Assembly (NCBI GenBank): GCA_019116915.1
Contig: DXAS01000126.1
Span: 1-64,000 of the forward strand
DNA: 64,000 nt
Direction of reading: 5' to 3'
Source of the DNA: Flavonifractor avicola
GTDB taxonomy: Bacteria > Bacillota > Clostridia > Oscillospirales > Oscillospiraceae
Both the position numbers and the translations under genes were made by a program. Of the stretch, positions 49,612 through 57,096 are shown one piece after another (position 1 is the stretch's first letter; each line of letters begins with the position of its first letter). The notes beneath the pieces are model-generated. The model saw nothing but the letters and a program-made list of their open reading frames with translations. It did not search any database and was not told where the DNA came from.

Positions 49612-50763
49612 TCAGCCGGCCATGAGCAGGGTGCGCATCAGGCGCAGGAAGATACCGGGGGCGGAGAGACGGGCCACAGCCTGATCGGCCACAATGGTGA
49701 TCTGGGCCAGGACCTGATCACCGGCGGTCACCGTCATTCTGCCTAAAGTCTGTCCCGACTCCACCGGGGCTTCCACATCCTGACATAGCTCCAGCTGAGT
49801 CTCTACCTGGTTGACCATGGAACGATTGACCAGAATTCGGGTGGGCTGGGAGAGCACGGGCTGGACGGTCTCCTGCTCACCCAGCAGTACATCCACCGGT
49901 GGTAGGGCCTGGGAAGGATACACATCCATCAGGGTGTAGTTGGCAAAGCCATAGTTAAGCAGGGTCTGGGCGGCTGCCGTCCGGGTGTCCTTGGTGGAGG
50001 ATTTCAGGATAACGGCAATGAGCTCCATGCCGTCCCGCTCCGCCGTGGCGGACAGGCAGTAGCCGGCGGCGTCGGTGGAGCCGGTTTTCAGGCCGGTGGC
50101 TCCCTCATAGAATCGGATCAGTTTGTTGGTGTTGGCCAGCTGGAACTGGCCGTCCCGGAGGGAGTCCATCCAGATGGTGGTGTAGTCCCGGATGGAGGGG
50201 TGGTTAAGGATGAGCTCCCGGCTCATCAGGGCGATGTCATAGGCGGAGGTGAGATGGCCCGCCGCAGGCAGACCGGTGCAGTTGACAAAGCAGGTGTCTG
50301 TCATGCCCAGCTGGGCGGCCCGCTCGTTCATTTTGGCCACAAAGGCCTCCTCGCTGCCGCAGAGATGTTCGGCCAGGGCCACCGAGGCGTCGTTGCCAGA
50401 GGCCACCGCCACGGCCTTGAGCAGATCATTCACTGTCATCTGCTCGCCTTCCTTTAAATAAACCTGGGAGCCGCCCATGGAGGCGGCGTAGGCGGAAACG
50501 GTGACCAGATCGTCTTTGGACAGGCTGCCGCTGTCGATGGCCTCCATCACCAGCAGCAGGGTCATGACTTTGGTGACGCTGGCGGGTTCCAGTTTGTCGT
50601 GGGCATTTTGCTCGTACAGAACGGTGCCTGTCTCCTTTTCCATCAATACAGCCCCTGCCGCGTCCACGGTGGGCGCACCAGCGGCGGATGGATCGGCCTC
50701 GGCGGCCTGGACGGGCAGAGCCAGTAGGGTGGCGGCCAGCAGGGCCGCGGCCAGTTTTTTCAT
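49612..50763 (-). CDS. Serine-type D-Ala-D-Ala carboxypeptidase (DacF/PBP5-like, S11 family)
   Basis: Predicted 383-residue exported penicillin-binding protein trimming the terminal D-Ala of peptidoglycan stem peptides. An N-terminal signal peptide (KKLAAALLAATLLALPVQA-AEA) precedes the catalytic domain with SxxK in PASVTKVM, SxN in ASGNDAS and KTG in GLKTGSTDAAG. A C-terminal beta-domain (about 295-360) and a terminal amphipathic stretch (APGIFLRLMRTLLM) suit membrane association. In clostridia and bacilli DacF is sporulation-linked, but there is no sporulation gene beside it. The ATG at 50761-50763 has GGAGG 11 nt upstream. It diverges from mobA. Confidence 0.94.
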   Translation of the reverse strand: MKKLAAALLAATLLALPVQAAEADPSAAGAPTVDAAGAVLMEKETGTVLYEQNAHDKLEPASVTKVMTLLLVMEAIDSGSLSKDDLVTVSAYAASMGGSQVYLKEGEQMTVNDLLKAVAVASGNDASVALAEHLCGSEEAFVAKMNERAAQLGMTDTCFVNCTGLPAAGHLTSAYDIALMSRELILNHPSIRDYTTIWMDSLRDGQFQLANTNKLIRFYEGATGLKTGSTDAAGYCLSATAERDGMELIAVILKSSTKDTRTAAAQTLLNYGFANYTLMDVYPSQALPPVDVLLGEQETVQPVLSQPTRILVNRSMVNQVETQLELCQDVEAPVESGQTLGRMTVTAGDQVLAQITIVADQAVARLSAPGIFLRLMRTLLMAG

Positions 50764-50836
50764 GGTGTGTGACGCCTCCAATGCTGAAATGCTCTGTGGG
50801 AGAGGATATGGAGGAAAAAGGGCTTCTATACGGCTT

Positions 50837-50865
50837 TTGACGGGGGTAATTTTTTCTGGTACAAT
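50837..50865 (+). promoter_or_regulatory. Sigma-A promoter of the mobA-like gene
   Basis: TTGACG, 17-bp spacer, TACAAT, 36 nt before the start codon. Confidence 0.78.
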
Positions 50866-50900
50866 GGCAAAATCATTGAAAAACACAGGGAGGCGGGAGG

Positions 50901-51488
50901 ATGGAGCGCACCATTGGAGTGATCCTGTCTGGCGGGCAGAGCCGGCGGATGGGCCGTGACAAGGCGGGCCTGTCCCTGGCGGGGCAAAGTTTTCTGGACC
51001 GGATGACGAAGGAACTCTCCCCGCTGTTCGATGGGATCTATGTGTCGGTGGACCGGCCGGGGCGCTATCCCGGCTGCCGGGAACTGCCCGATCTGAGGCC
51101 GGGCCAGGGTCCCCTGGCAGGACTGGAGGCCGCCTTTCTCCGCACCGAAGCGGAGGCGGTGTTCCTGGCCGCGGTGGATCTGCCCTTTGCCTGCTCCGGG
51201 CTGGCAGAACGTGTGTTGGCCGGCGTGGGGAATGGGGACGCCTGTGTGATCCGGCGGCGGGGCGGGGAGGCCGAACCCCTGTTTGCCCTGTACCGCCGCA
51301 GCTGTCTGGAGCCCCTGACCGCCTGCCTGGATGAGGGCCGCCGGGCGGTCAAGGCCCTGCTGGACCGGGTGGACTGCCGCTGGCTGGAGGAGGAAGAACT
51401 GCCGGAGTTTGACCTGGAGCGGGCCCTGTGGAATGTAAACACCGGAGCGGAGTTCCGCCGCGCGGTGGAATCGGAAAAAGAAAAATGA
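50901..51488 (+). CDS. mobA: Molybdenum cofactor guanylyltransferase (MobA-like)
   Basis: Predicted 195-residue nucleotidyltransferase that attaches GMP to molybdopterin. The N-terminal GTP loop is VILSGGQSRRMGRDKAGLSLAG, followed by LPDLRPGQGPLAGLEAAF, VDLPFACSG with the metal-site Asp, and ALWNVNTGAEF near the C-terminus. Length is normal for MobA. GGAGG precedes the ATG. No other moa/moe/mob or molybdoenzyme genes are in the window, so its client enzymes lie elsewhere. Related MobA-like transferases exist for other cofactors, which lowers certainty about the exact substrate. Confidence 0.88.
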   Translation: MERTIGVILSGGQSRRMGRDKAGLSLAGQSFLDRMTKELSPLFDGIYVSVDRPGRYPGCRELPDLRPGQGPLAGLEAAFLRTEAEAVFLAAVDLPFACSGLAERVLAGVGNGDACVIRRRGGEAEPLFALYRRSCLEPLTACLDEGRRAVKALLDRVDCRWLEEEELPEFDLERALWNVNTGAEFRRAVESEKEK

Positions 51489-51496
51489 AAATTCCT

Positions 51497-51525
51497 CTTT
51501 ACAACGACGCTTTAGTGTGGTAACA
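51497..51525 (+). promoter_or_regulatory. Promoter of the polar amino-acid ABC operon
   Basis: TTTACA, 17-bp spacer, TAACAT, about 41 nt before the substrate-binding protein start. Confidence 0.6.
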
Positions 51526-51566
51526 TACGAAAGCAACCACGACATACATGGTTTGGAGGAATGTAC

Positions 51567-52418
51567 ATGAAACGGAGACTGACTGCTCTGGCCCTTGCGC
51601 TGGGACTGACCTTTACCCTGGCCGCCTGCGGTGGCGGCACCGGCGGTACCGCCAATACCCCTTCCAATAACAGTGAGAGCCCTGCCGGCAATTCTGAGAC
51701 CCCCGCCGCCGAGAGCGATATGGCCTATGTGAAGGAGAAGGGCACCCTCGTTGTTGGCATGACTGACTTTAAGCCCATGGACTATAAGGACGAAAACGGC
51801 GAGTGGATCGGCTTCGACGCCGACATGGCCAAGGCCTTTGCTGAGAGCCTGGGCGTGGAAGTGGAGTTCATCGAGATCAACTGGGACAACAAGCTGATGG
51901 AGCTGGATACCAAGGGCATTGATGTCATCTGGAACGGCATGACCATCAATGACGAGGTGAAGGCCGGTGCCTCCGTGTCCGAGCCTTACTGCCGCAACGG
52001 TCAGGTGGTGGTGGTTCCCGCTGACAAGGCGGAGGATTACCAGACGGTGGAGAGCCTCAGCGGCCTGAACTTCGCCGTGGAGAACGGTTCTCAGGGCGCG
52101 GCTCAGCTGGATGAACTGGGCCTGACCTATGTGGCCAAGACCACCCAGGCCGATGCCCTGATGGAGGTGGCCTCCGGCGCCTCCGACGCGTGCGTCATCG
52201 ACCTGCTGATGGCGGGCGCCATGATCGGTGAGGGCACCAGCTACCCCGATCTGACCTACACCGTGCAGCTCAACGACGAGGAGTACGGCGTGGCCTTCCG
52301 GAAGGGCTCCGATCTGACCGAGGCCTTCAACACCTTCTGGAAAGAGGCCTATGACGCCGGTACCGTCATGGAGACGGCCACCACCTACGGCGTCCAGGAG
52401 TCCGTCATCGAAAAATAA
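51567..52418 (+). CDS. Polar amino-acid ABC transporter substrate-binding lipoprotein
   Basis: Predicted 283-residue SBP of the cystine / polar amino-acid type (cluster F). The lipoprotein signal peptide ends in LAACGGG (Cys at about residue 21), then a Ser/Asn/Pro linker. The bilobal domain (about 45-283) has GTLVVGMTDFKPMDYKDENG, WIGFDADMAKAFAESLGVEVEF, and the hinge LSGLNFAVENGSQGAAQL. The ATG at 51567 follows GGAGGA at 6 nt. It is first in the SBP-permease-ATPase operon; a hairpin after it likely makes it more abundant than the other two components. Confidence 0.93.
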   Translation: MKRRLTALALALGLTFTLAACGGGTGGTANTPSNNSESPAGNSETPAAESDMAYVKEKGTLVVGMTDFKPMDYKDENGEWIGFDADMAKAFAESLGVEVEFIEINWDNKLMELDTKGIDVIWNGMTINDEVKAGASVSEPYCRNGQVVVVPADKAEDYQTVESLSGLNFAVENGSQGAAQLDELGLTYVAKTTQADALMEVASGASDACVIDLLMAGAMIGEGTSYPDLTYTVQLNDEEYGVAFRKGSDLTEAFNTFWKEAYDAGTVMETATTYGVQESVIEK

Positions 52419-52435
52419 CATAGCCTAAGGGAATT

Positions 52436-52462
52436 GGGCAGAGAGCCGGGCGCTCTCTGCCC
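52436..52462 (+). other. Attenuator or processing hairpin between SBP and permease genes
   Basis: Perfect 10-bp stem GGGCAGAGAG / CTCTCTGCCC with a 7-nt loop, followed by TTCCCC. Hairpins after the SBP gene are common in ABC operons and raise SBP stoichiometry. Confidence 0.65.
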
Positions 52463-52488
52463 TTCCCCGGTCAAAAGAGGGAAATGCT

Positions 52489-53127
52489 ATGCTGATGTCT
52501 GTTACGCTCACCCTGCTGGAGGGGTTTGTGGTCACCCTGGAGCTCTTCCTCCTGACCCTCCTGTTTGCCCTGCCCCTGGGTCTGGTGATCTCCTTCGGTT
52601 CCATGAGCCGGTGCGCCCCCCTGCGCTGGGTAGTCAAAACTGTGGTGTGGATCGTCCGGGGCACTCCCCTGATGCTTCAGATCATGGTTGTGTTCTACGG
52701 CCCGGGCCTGATGTTCGACCTGCCCCTGCTGCCCCGGTTCACCGCGGCGGTGGTGACCTTCGTCATCAACTACGCCTGCTACTTCTCCGAGATCTACCGG
52801 GGCGGTATCCAGGGTGTACCGGCGGGCCAGCAGGAGGCCGGCCTGGTGCTGGGCATGACCCGCAGCCAGATCTTCTTCAAGGTGACCCTCCTTCAGGTCA
52901 TCAAGCGCATCGTGCCTCCCATGGGCAACGAGTTCATCACCCTGGTGAAGGATACCGCTCTGGTGCGGGTCATCTCGGTGTATGAAATCATCTGGATGGG
53001 TGAGTCCTACATCAAGAAAGGTATGATCTGGCCCCTGTTCTACACCGCCGTGTTCTATCTGGTGGCCAACGGTATTCTCACCCTGCTGTTCAGCTGGTTT
53101 GAGAAGAAGCTGAACTATTTCAAGTAA
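52489..53127 (+). CDS. Polar amino-acid ABC transporter permease (HisM/GlnP family)
   Basis: Predicted 212-residue integral membrane protein of the HisMQ type, with about five TMs. The cytoplasmic EAA loop reads GVPAGQQEAGLVLGMTRSQIFFKVTL, and WIVRGTPLMLQIMVVFYGPG is the typical upstream motif. The start ATG at 52489 follows AGAGGG. Only one permease gene is in the operon, so the channel is presumably a homodimer. It is coupled with the ATPase gene 13 nt later. Confidence 0.95.
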   Translation: MLMSVTLTLLEGFVVTLELFLLTLLFALPLGLVISFGSMSRCAPLRWVVKTVVWIVRGTPLMLQIMVVFYGPGLMFDLPLLPRFTAAVVTFVINYACYFSEIYRGGIQGVPAGQQEAGLVLGMTRSQIFFKVTLLQVIKRIVPPMGNEFITLVKDTALVRVISVYEIIWMGESYIKKGMIWPLFYTAVFYLVANGILTLLFSWFEKKLNYFK

Positions 53128-53140
53128 GGAGGCCCGGACC

Positions 53141-53926
53141 ATGCCTGTTTTGGACGTACAGCACATTGAGAAGCATTTCGGGGCCACCCGGGTGCTGGAG
53201 GACATCAGCTTTTCCCTGGAGCAGGGACAGGCTCTGGCCATCATCGGCTCCTCCGGTTCCGGAAAGACCACCCTGCTGCGCTGCCTGAACTTTCTGGAGA
53301 CGCCGAACCAGGGCAAGATCCTGGTCAACGGGGAGACCCTCTTTGACGCCGACGATCCCGCCACCCAGCGGGAGGCAGAGGTGCGCAAAAAGCGGCTCCA
53401 CTTCGGACTGGTGTTTCAGTCCTTCAACCTGTTCCCCCAGTACACCGCCCTGGAGAACGTGACTCTGGCCGGGGAACTGCTGGCCAAGGAGCGGCCCGAC
53501 TTCAAGCAGAACAAGAAGACCATCCTGGAAGAGATCCGCACCCAGGGCCAGGCCCTGCTGGAGCGGATGGGCTTGGCCGACCGGGCGGGCCACTATCCCC
53601 ATCAGCTCTCCGGCGGCCAGCAGCAGCGGGTGGCCATCGCCCGCGCTCTGGCCCTCCAGCCCGACATCCTGTGCTTTGACGAGCCCACCTCCGCCCTGGA
53701 CCCGGAGCTTACCGGCGAGGTGCTCAAGGTGATCCGCTCCCTGGCTGAGCAAAAGACCACCATGATCATTGTCACCCATGAGATGGCCTTTGCCCGGGAT
53801 GTGGCCGACCAGGTGATCTTCATGGACGGCGGCATCATCGTGGAGCAGGGCCCCGCCCGTCAGGTCATCGAGAGTCCCCGGGAAGAGCGGACCCGTCAGT
53901 TTTTGTCCCGCTATTCCGAGAATTGA
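53141..53926 (+). CDS. Polar amino-acid ABC transporter ATP-binding protein (GlnQ/HisP family)
   Basis: Predicted 261-residue ATPase. Walker A GSSGSGKTTLLRC, Q-loop LVFQSFNLFPQYTALENV, signature LSGGQQQRVAIARAL, Walker B ILCFDEPTSALDPE and H-loop IIVTHEMAFA are all intact. There is a small insertion before the signature (ERPDFKQNKKTILEEIRTQGQ), also seen in some Firmicute homologues. AAGGAGG precedes the ATG. It completes the uptake operon begun by the SBP at 51567. Confidence 0.96.
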   Translation: MPVLDVQHIEKHFGATRVLEDISFSLEQGQALAIIGSSGSGKTTLLRCLNFLETPNQGKILVNGETLFDADDPATQREAEVRKKRLHFGLVFQSFNLFPQYTALENVTLAGELLAKERPDFKQNKKTILEEIRTQGQALLERMGLADRAGHYPHQLSGGQQQRVAIARALALQPDILCFDEPTSALDPELTGEVLKVIRSLAEQKTTMIIVTHEMAFARDVADQVIFMDGGIIVEQGPARQVIESPREERTRQFLSRYSEN

Positions 53927-53934
53927 AAAGGGTC

Positions 53935-53971
53935 AAAAAGCGTGGTATCATAATCTGGATACCACGCTTTT
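53935..53971 (+). terminator. Terminator of the amino-acid ABC operon
   Basis: AAAAAGCGTGGTATC / GATACCACGCTTTT hairpin with a loop of about 8 nt and a short T-run. Confidence 0.85.
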
Positions 53972-53992
53972 ACACTGCAAGGAGTTGACGCC

Positions 53993-54340
53993 ATGGAGGA
54001 AGCCATTTTTTTGCCGGTGCTTTCCCACTTTGAAAACGAGAATTTCTGGACCGCCAGCGGCGGCCGGATGCGCTACCGGGTGGATCCGGTGAAGGGGGAC
54101 GAGGAGAATCCCCCCTCCCTGACTGCCCAGGTGTGGGAGGGGCCCTGGCGGCTCCAGGACAGCACTGTGGAGGAGACAAAGTCCTTCCCCATGACGGAGG
54201 AGGGGGTGGAGGAGCTGCGGTCCTGGGTGTTGGTCTGGCAGGAGACCATCAATGCCCGGCCTCCCAGAAGCATGAAGGAGACCCTCCAGGCCAGAGACGC
54301 CCGCCGGGCGGAGCTGGAGGCCCAAAGCAAGGAAGAATAA
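53993..54340 (+). CDS. Hypothetical small acidic protein
   Basis: Predicted 115 residues, no signal peptide, TM or cysteine, Glu-rich (WVLVWQETINARPPRS and a C-terminal KETLQARDARRAELEAQSKEE helix). I do not recognise a family. The ATG follows GGAG at about 8 nt. It lies 44 nt upstream of the amidase gene on the same strand and probably shares its transcript. Its start is only 21 nt past the upstream terminator, leaving little room for a separate promoter. Confidence 0.6.
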   Translation: MEEAIFLPVLSHFENENFWTASGGRMRYRVDPVKGDEENPPSLTAQVWEGPWRLQDSTVEETKSFPMTEEGVEELRSWVLVWQETINARPPRSMKETLQARDARRAELEAQSKEE

Positions 54341-54384
54341 CCGCAAATCTGTGAAGTGCATAGGATGACCCGGAGGGGTTGCCA

Positions 54385-55137
54385 ATGCACATCACAGAGC
54401 ATATTCTCACCAACAGCGACTGCTACAAGGCAGGACGCACCATCAAACCCAAGGGGATCATGGTCCACTCCACCGGCGTGGCCCAGCCGGACGTCAACGT
54501 CTTTCTCAAGGCCTGGGACAAACCGGGGGTGAACGCCTGTGTCCATGCCATCGTCCACCGGGGAGGCGTCACCGAGACCCTGCCCTGGAACTGGCGGGGA
54601 TGGCACGCCGGCGGCGCGGCCAATAACACCCATATTAGTTTTGAGATCCTGGAGCCTGCCGGGCACACCTACAAAGGCGGCGCCATGATCGGATACGACC
54701 CGATAAAAAACAAGGCCTATTTTCAGCAGGTATACGACACGGCAGTGGAGCTATGCGCTTATCTGTGTGAAAAATATGGCCTGGACCCGGAGCAGGGCAT
54801 CATCGACCATGCGGAAGGCTGTAAGCTGGGGCTGGCCTCCAACCACAGCGATGTGGGACAATGGTTCCCCAAGCACGGCAAGAGCATGGATACCCTCCGC
54901 GCCGACGTGAAAGTGCGGCTGAAGGGGGGTGAACCGGAGATGACGCAGGAGCAGTTTGACGCCGCCTTCACCGCCCATGAGGGGGAGATTTCCGCCCGGA
55001 CGGTGAGCGAGTGGGCCAAGGAGGCCTGGAACAAGGCCAAGGAGGCCGGCGTGTTTGACGGCACCGCCCCCGGCGCTCCCCTGACCCGGGAGCAGGCCGC
55101 TTTGATTCTGGAGCGTCTGGGTCTGCTGGGGAAGTAA
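54385..55137 (+). CDS. N-acetylmuramoyl-L-alanine amidase (Amidase_2/PGRP type), endolysin-like
   Basis: Predicted 250-residue zinc amidase cleaving the lactyl bond between N-acetylmuramic acid and the stem peptide. The Amidase_2 domain (about 15-165) has PKGIMVHSTGV with the first zinc His, WNWRGWHAGG, THISFEILE and DHAEGCKLGLASNHSDVGQWF with the second His and catalytic neighbourhood. A linker and a C-terminal helical domain (about 190-250, TVSEWAKEAWNKAKEAGVFDG then REQAALILERLGLL) resemble SLH-like or phage-lysin wall-binding modules. No signal peptide is present, as in phage endolysins. The ATG at 54385 follows GGAGGGG. Possible domesticated prophage lysin, spore or germination enzyme. 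Confidence 0.9.
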   Translation: MHITEHILTNSDCYKAGRTIKPKGIMVHSTGVAQPDVNVFLKAWDKPGVNACVHAIVHRGGVTETLPWNWRGWHAGGAANNTHISFEILEPAGHTYKGGAMIGYDPIKNKAYFQQVYDTAVELCAYLCEKYGLDPEQGIIDHAEGCKLGLASNHSDVGQWFPKHGKSMDTLRADVKVRLKGGEPEMTQEQFDAAFTAHEGEISARTVSEWAKEAWNKAKEAGVFDGTAPGAPLTREQAALILERLGLLGK

Positions 55138-55162
55138 CAGGAAAAAAGAGGAGGAAGTAAAA

Positions 55163-55354
55163 ATGACTTGGGGAACCTACTATTTCTTTTATGAGTGCCC
55201 GCAGTGCGGCAAGAAGTACCGCTATGAGCTGGAGTTTGCCTCTGAGCCTGAGTTCGGCTTCTGCCCCGACTGCCATGTGATGGGCACCTTTGTGGGAGAG
55301 ACCAAGGACAACAAGCAGGGCGAGGACAAGTTCGTGGATTACGAATTTGTGTAA
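55163..55354 (+). CDS. Small zinc-ribbon protein
   Basis: Predicted 63 residues. Two cysteine pairs (FYECPQCGKKYRY and FGFCPDCHVMG) form a probable zinc ribbon, and the rest is acidic (GETKDNKQGEDKFVDYEFV). No membrane segment. AGGAGG lies 10 nt before the ATG. It is 25 nt after the amidase gene, followed by a terminator, so it ends the three-gene cassette. Function unknown; similar short zinc ribbons occur widely as unassigned proteins in clostridia. Confidence 0.75.
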   Translation: MTWGTYYFFYECPQCGKKYRYELEFASEPEFGFCPDCHVMGTFVGETKDNKQGEDKFVDYEFV

Positions 55355-55364
55355 GACTTGCAAC

Positions 55365-55398
55365 GCAAAAAAGGACGCCGGAAGGCGTCCTTTTTTGC
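55365..55398. terminator. Bidirectional terminator between the zinc-ribbon and LCP genes
   Basis: GCAAAAAAGGACGCC / GGCGTCCTTTTTTGC around loop GGAA, with A and T tracts on both sides. Confidence 0.93.
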
Positions 55399-55402
55399 GC
55401 GA

Positions 55403-56503
55403 TCAGTCGGGCTGCGTGACGGTGCCGCTCTGGGTGATGTGCAGCATATCGGCGGTGATATCGGTGGTGTAGGGGTTGAGCCCGGAGGTGTTGACGATCT
55501 CCAGTACCTTTCCGGGGTAGAGCTCGTAGCACCAGTCTATGCCCTTGTATTCAACCGTGCCGTCTCCCGGCAGGGAGGTAGTGGTCACGTTGTCGAAGTC
55601 GAAGGACAGGCCCTTGTCGGCGAAGAAGGCCAGGTCGGTGACGCTCAGGTCGGTATCCACGTTCTCCATAAAGATGTCATAGTAGGTGGGCAGATTCAGA
55701 GGCTGGGAGATGGCCTTCTTCAGGACAGCCATGATCAGTTCCCGCTGGGTCTTGGTGCGGCCGATGTCGGCGTCGGGATATGCGTCGTAGATGTTGTGGG
55801 GATAGACACCCTTGCCGTCGGAATTTTTCCGGCAGCGCACCACCTTCAGAGCGTCGGAGCCAGTGAGATACTGCATTCCGGGCTCAAAGTGGATGTGCAG
55901 ATTCTGGTCGGGATCGTCGTAGGACATATGCACCGGCACATTGAAGTTGACACCGCCTACCGCATCCACCAGCTTCACAAAGCCCTGGGTGTTCACCTTC
56001 ACATAGAAGTCGATGGGGAAGCCCACGATATTTTGGACCTCTTCCTTCAGGGCGTCCATACCGTTGTAGGGGTACATACTGCACAGCTTATAGAAGTGCT
56101 TTCCCTTGCTGGAGACGCCCTCGATCAGGGTGTCCCGGGGGATGGAGACCATGGCAATGGTCTGGTTTACCGTGTCGTAGGTGGCCACGATCATAGTGTC
56201 TACGTTGCCGCTGGCCTGGTCGCTGGCGCACAGCAGGAAAGTATAGGTGTACTCCTTCCGCTGGCGAGTGGGCTGGGCACTCTCTTCCTGGCCGGGGGAC
56301 TGGAGGGAGACCTCTCCGCTCTCTGCCGGCGGAGGGGTCTCCTCCTGGATCTTGGGCGGCTGGGCCAGCAGCTTGAAGGTAACGATGAAGGCCAATACCA
56401 GCGCCGCCACCACCGCCAGAATGATAAACAGGACTTTGGCTGCCTTCTGTCCGGGGGACAGAGGGATCTTCTCTTTCTTCTTTTTCATCAGCCGCCTGGC
56501 CAT
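55403..56503 (-). CDS. LytR-CpsA-Psr (LCP) family cell-wall polymer ligase
   Basis: Predicted 366-residue type II membrane protein that attaches teichoic acid or capsule precursors to peptidoglycan. A Lys-rich cytoplasmic N-terminus (RRLMKKKKEKIPLSPGQKA) precedes one TM (about 24-46) and a Pro/Gln-rich linker. The LCP domain (about 85-290) contains LLCASDQASGNVDTMIVATYD, VSIPRDTL and DIGRTKTQREL with the phosphate-binding Arg/Asp residues. The canonical first motif is somewhat divergent. The start is unclear between ATG 56503 and two GTG codons just upstream. Single gene with a consensus promoter. Confidence 0.92.
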   Translation of the reverse strand: MARRLMKKKKEKIPLSPGQKAAKVLFIILAVVAALVLAFIVTFKLLAQPPKIQEETPPPAESGEVSLQSPGQEESAQPTRQRKEYTYTFLLCASDQASGNVDTMIVATYDTVNQTIAMVSIPRDTLIEGVSSKGKHFYKLCSMYPYNGMDALKEEVQNIVGFPIDFYVKVNTQGFVKLVDAVGGVNFNVPVHMSYDDPDQNLHIHFEPGMQYLTGSDALKVVRCRKNSDGKGVYPHNIYDAYPDADIGRTKTQRELIMAVLKKAISQPLNLPTYYDIFMENVDTDLSVTDLAFFADKGLSFDFDNVTTTSLPGDGTVEYKGIDWCYELYPGKVLEIVNTSGLNPYTTDITADMLHITQSGTVTQPD

Positions 56504-56568
56504 GGCCACCACGCCCTTCTTTGGTAATATATTACATTATGTATTGCTTTTATCCTTAGAATGACCGC

Positions 56569-56597
56569 GTTATATCGAATTAGACGGTATAAGACAA
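56569..56597 (-). promoter_or_regulatory. Sigma-A promoter of the LCP gene
   Basis: On the minus strand TTGTCT, 17-bp spacer, TATAAC, about 66 nt before the start. Confidence 0.7.
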
Positions 56598-56638
56598 GGA
56601 AAAGTTTCCGCGTTTTCGGCTCTTTTTGACAGGAAACC

Positions 56639-56929
56639 TTACGCTTCTCCCACAAACCGGCTGCGGATGCTGAGAGTGGCGGCAGTGAGGGAATTGACCG
56701 CCCCCAGCAGATCCATCAGCAGCTGATTCTGCCGGGCCAGCTCCTCCAGTACCCGGTCCATGCCCTCTCCTCCGACGGAGGGTGGGGACCAGACAGGGGC
56801 GCTCCAGCAGGGGATGGGATGGGCATACCGCTTCATGGCAGGCTCCATGGGCTGGCTCTGGGCCAAAATTGCGGCGGCCCGCTGCCGCGCCTCCTGGTCC
56901 CGGGCTCTCTGACAGGTGGGTTGGTTCAT
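56639..56929 (-). CDS. Hypothetical small protein
   Basis: Predicted 96 residues from the ATG at 56927-56929, which follows AAAAGGAGGTG at 7 nt. There is no signal peptide or TM. An N-terminal Gln/Arg/Ala-rich helix (RARDQEARQRAAAILAQSQ) and a Pro/Trp-rich centre (HPIPCWSAPVWSPPS) precede a leucine-rich C-terminal helix (MDRVLEELARQNQLLMDLLGAVNSL) that could form a coiled coil. I do not recognise a family. The strong ribosome site supports it as real. No terminator is visible before the LCP promoter region. Confidence 0.6.
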   Translation of the reverse strand: MNQPTCQRARDQEARQRAAAILAQSQPMEPAMKRYAHPIPCWSAPVWSPPSVGGEGMDRVLEELARQNQLLMDLLGAVNSLTAATLSIRSRFVGEA

Positions 56930-57012
56930 AGAAAACACCTCCTTTTCACCCCTTATCCTATGCCGGTGAGCACTTCCCGGTCCGTCCCAGGCAGAATTGG
57001 GGAATTTGCCCG

Positions 57013-57040
57013 TTGACATTTTGAAGGGACATGGTACACT
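57013..57040 (+). promoter_or_regulatory. Sigma-A promoter of the NrtA/SsuA-type ABC operon
   Basis: TTGACA, 16-bp spacer, TACACT, 57 nt before the start codon. Confidence 0.75.
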
Positions 57041-57096
57041 GAACTGGACCGTATGAAGAGCAAACGCTCATGCGGCCCAGAAAGGAACGAGGTACC

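Noticed and set aside
53993..55354. Prophage remnant
   Set aside because: Apart from the endolysin-like amidase there are no integrase, capsid, terminase or att-like repeats, so a prophage call is not supported.
57041..57096. Riboswitch (TPP or similar) before the NrtA/SsuA-like operon
   Set aside because: The leader is too short and shows no known aptamer motif.
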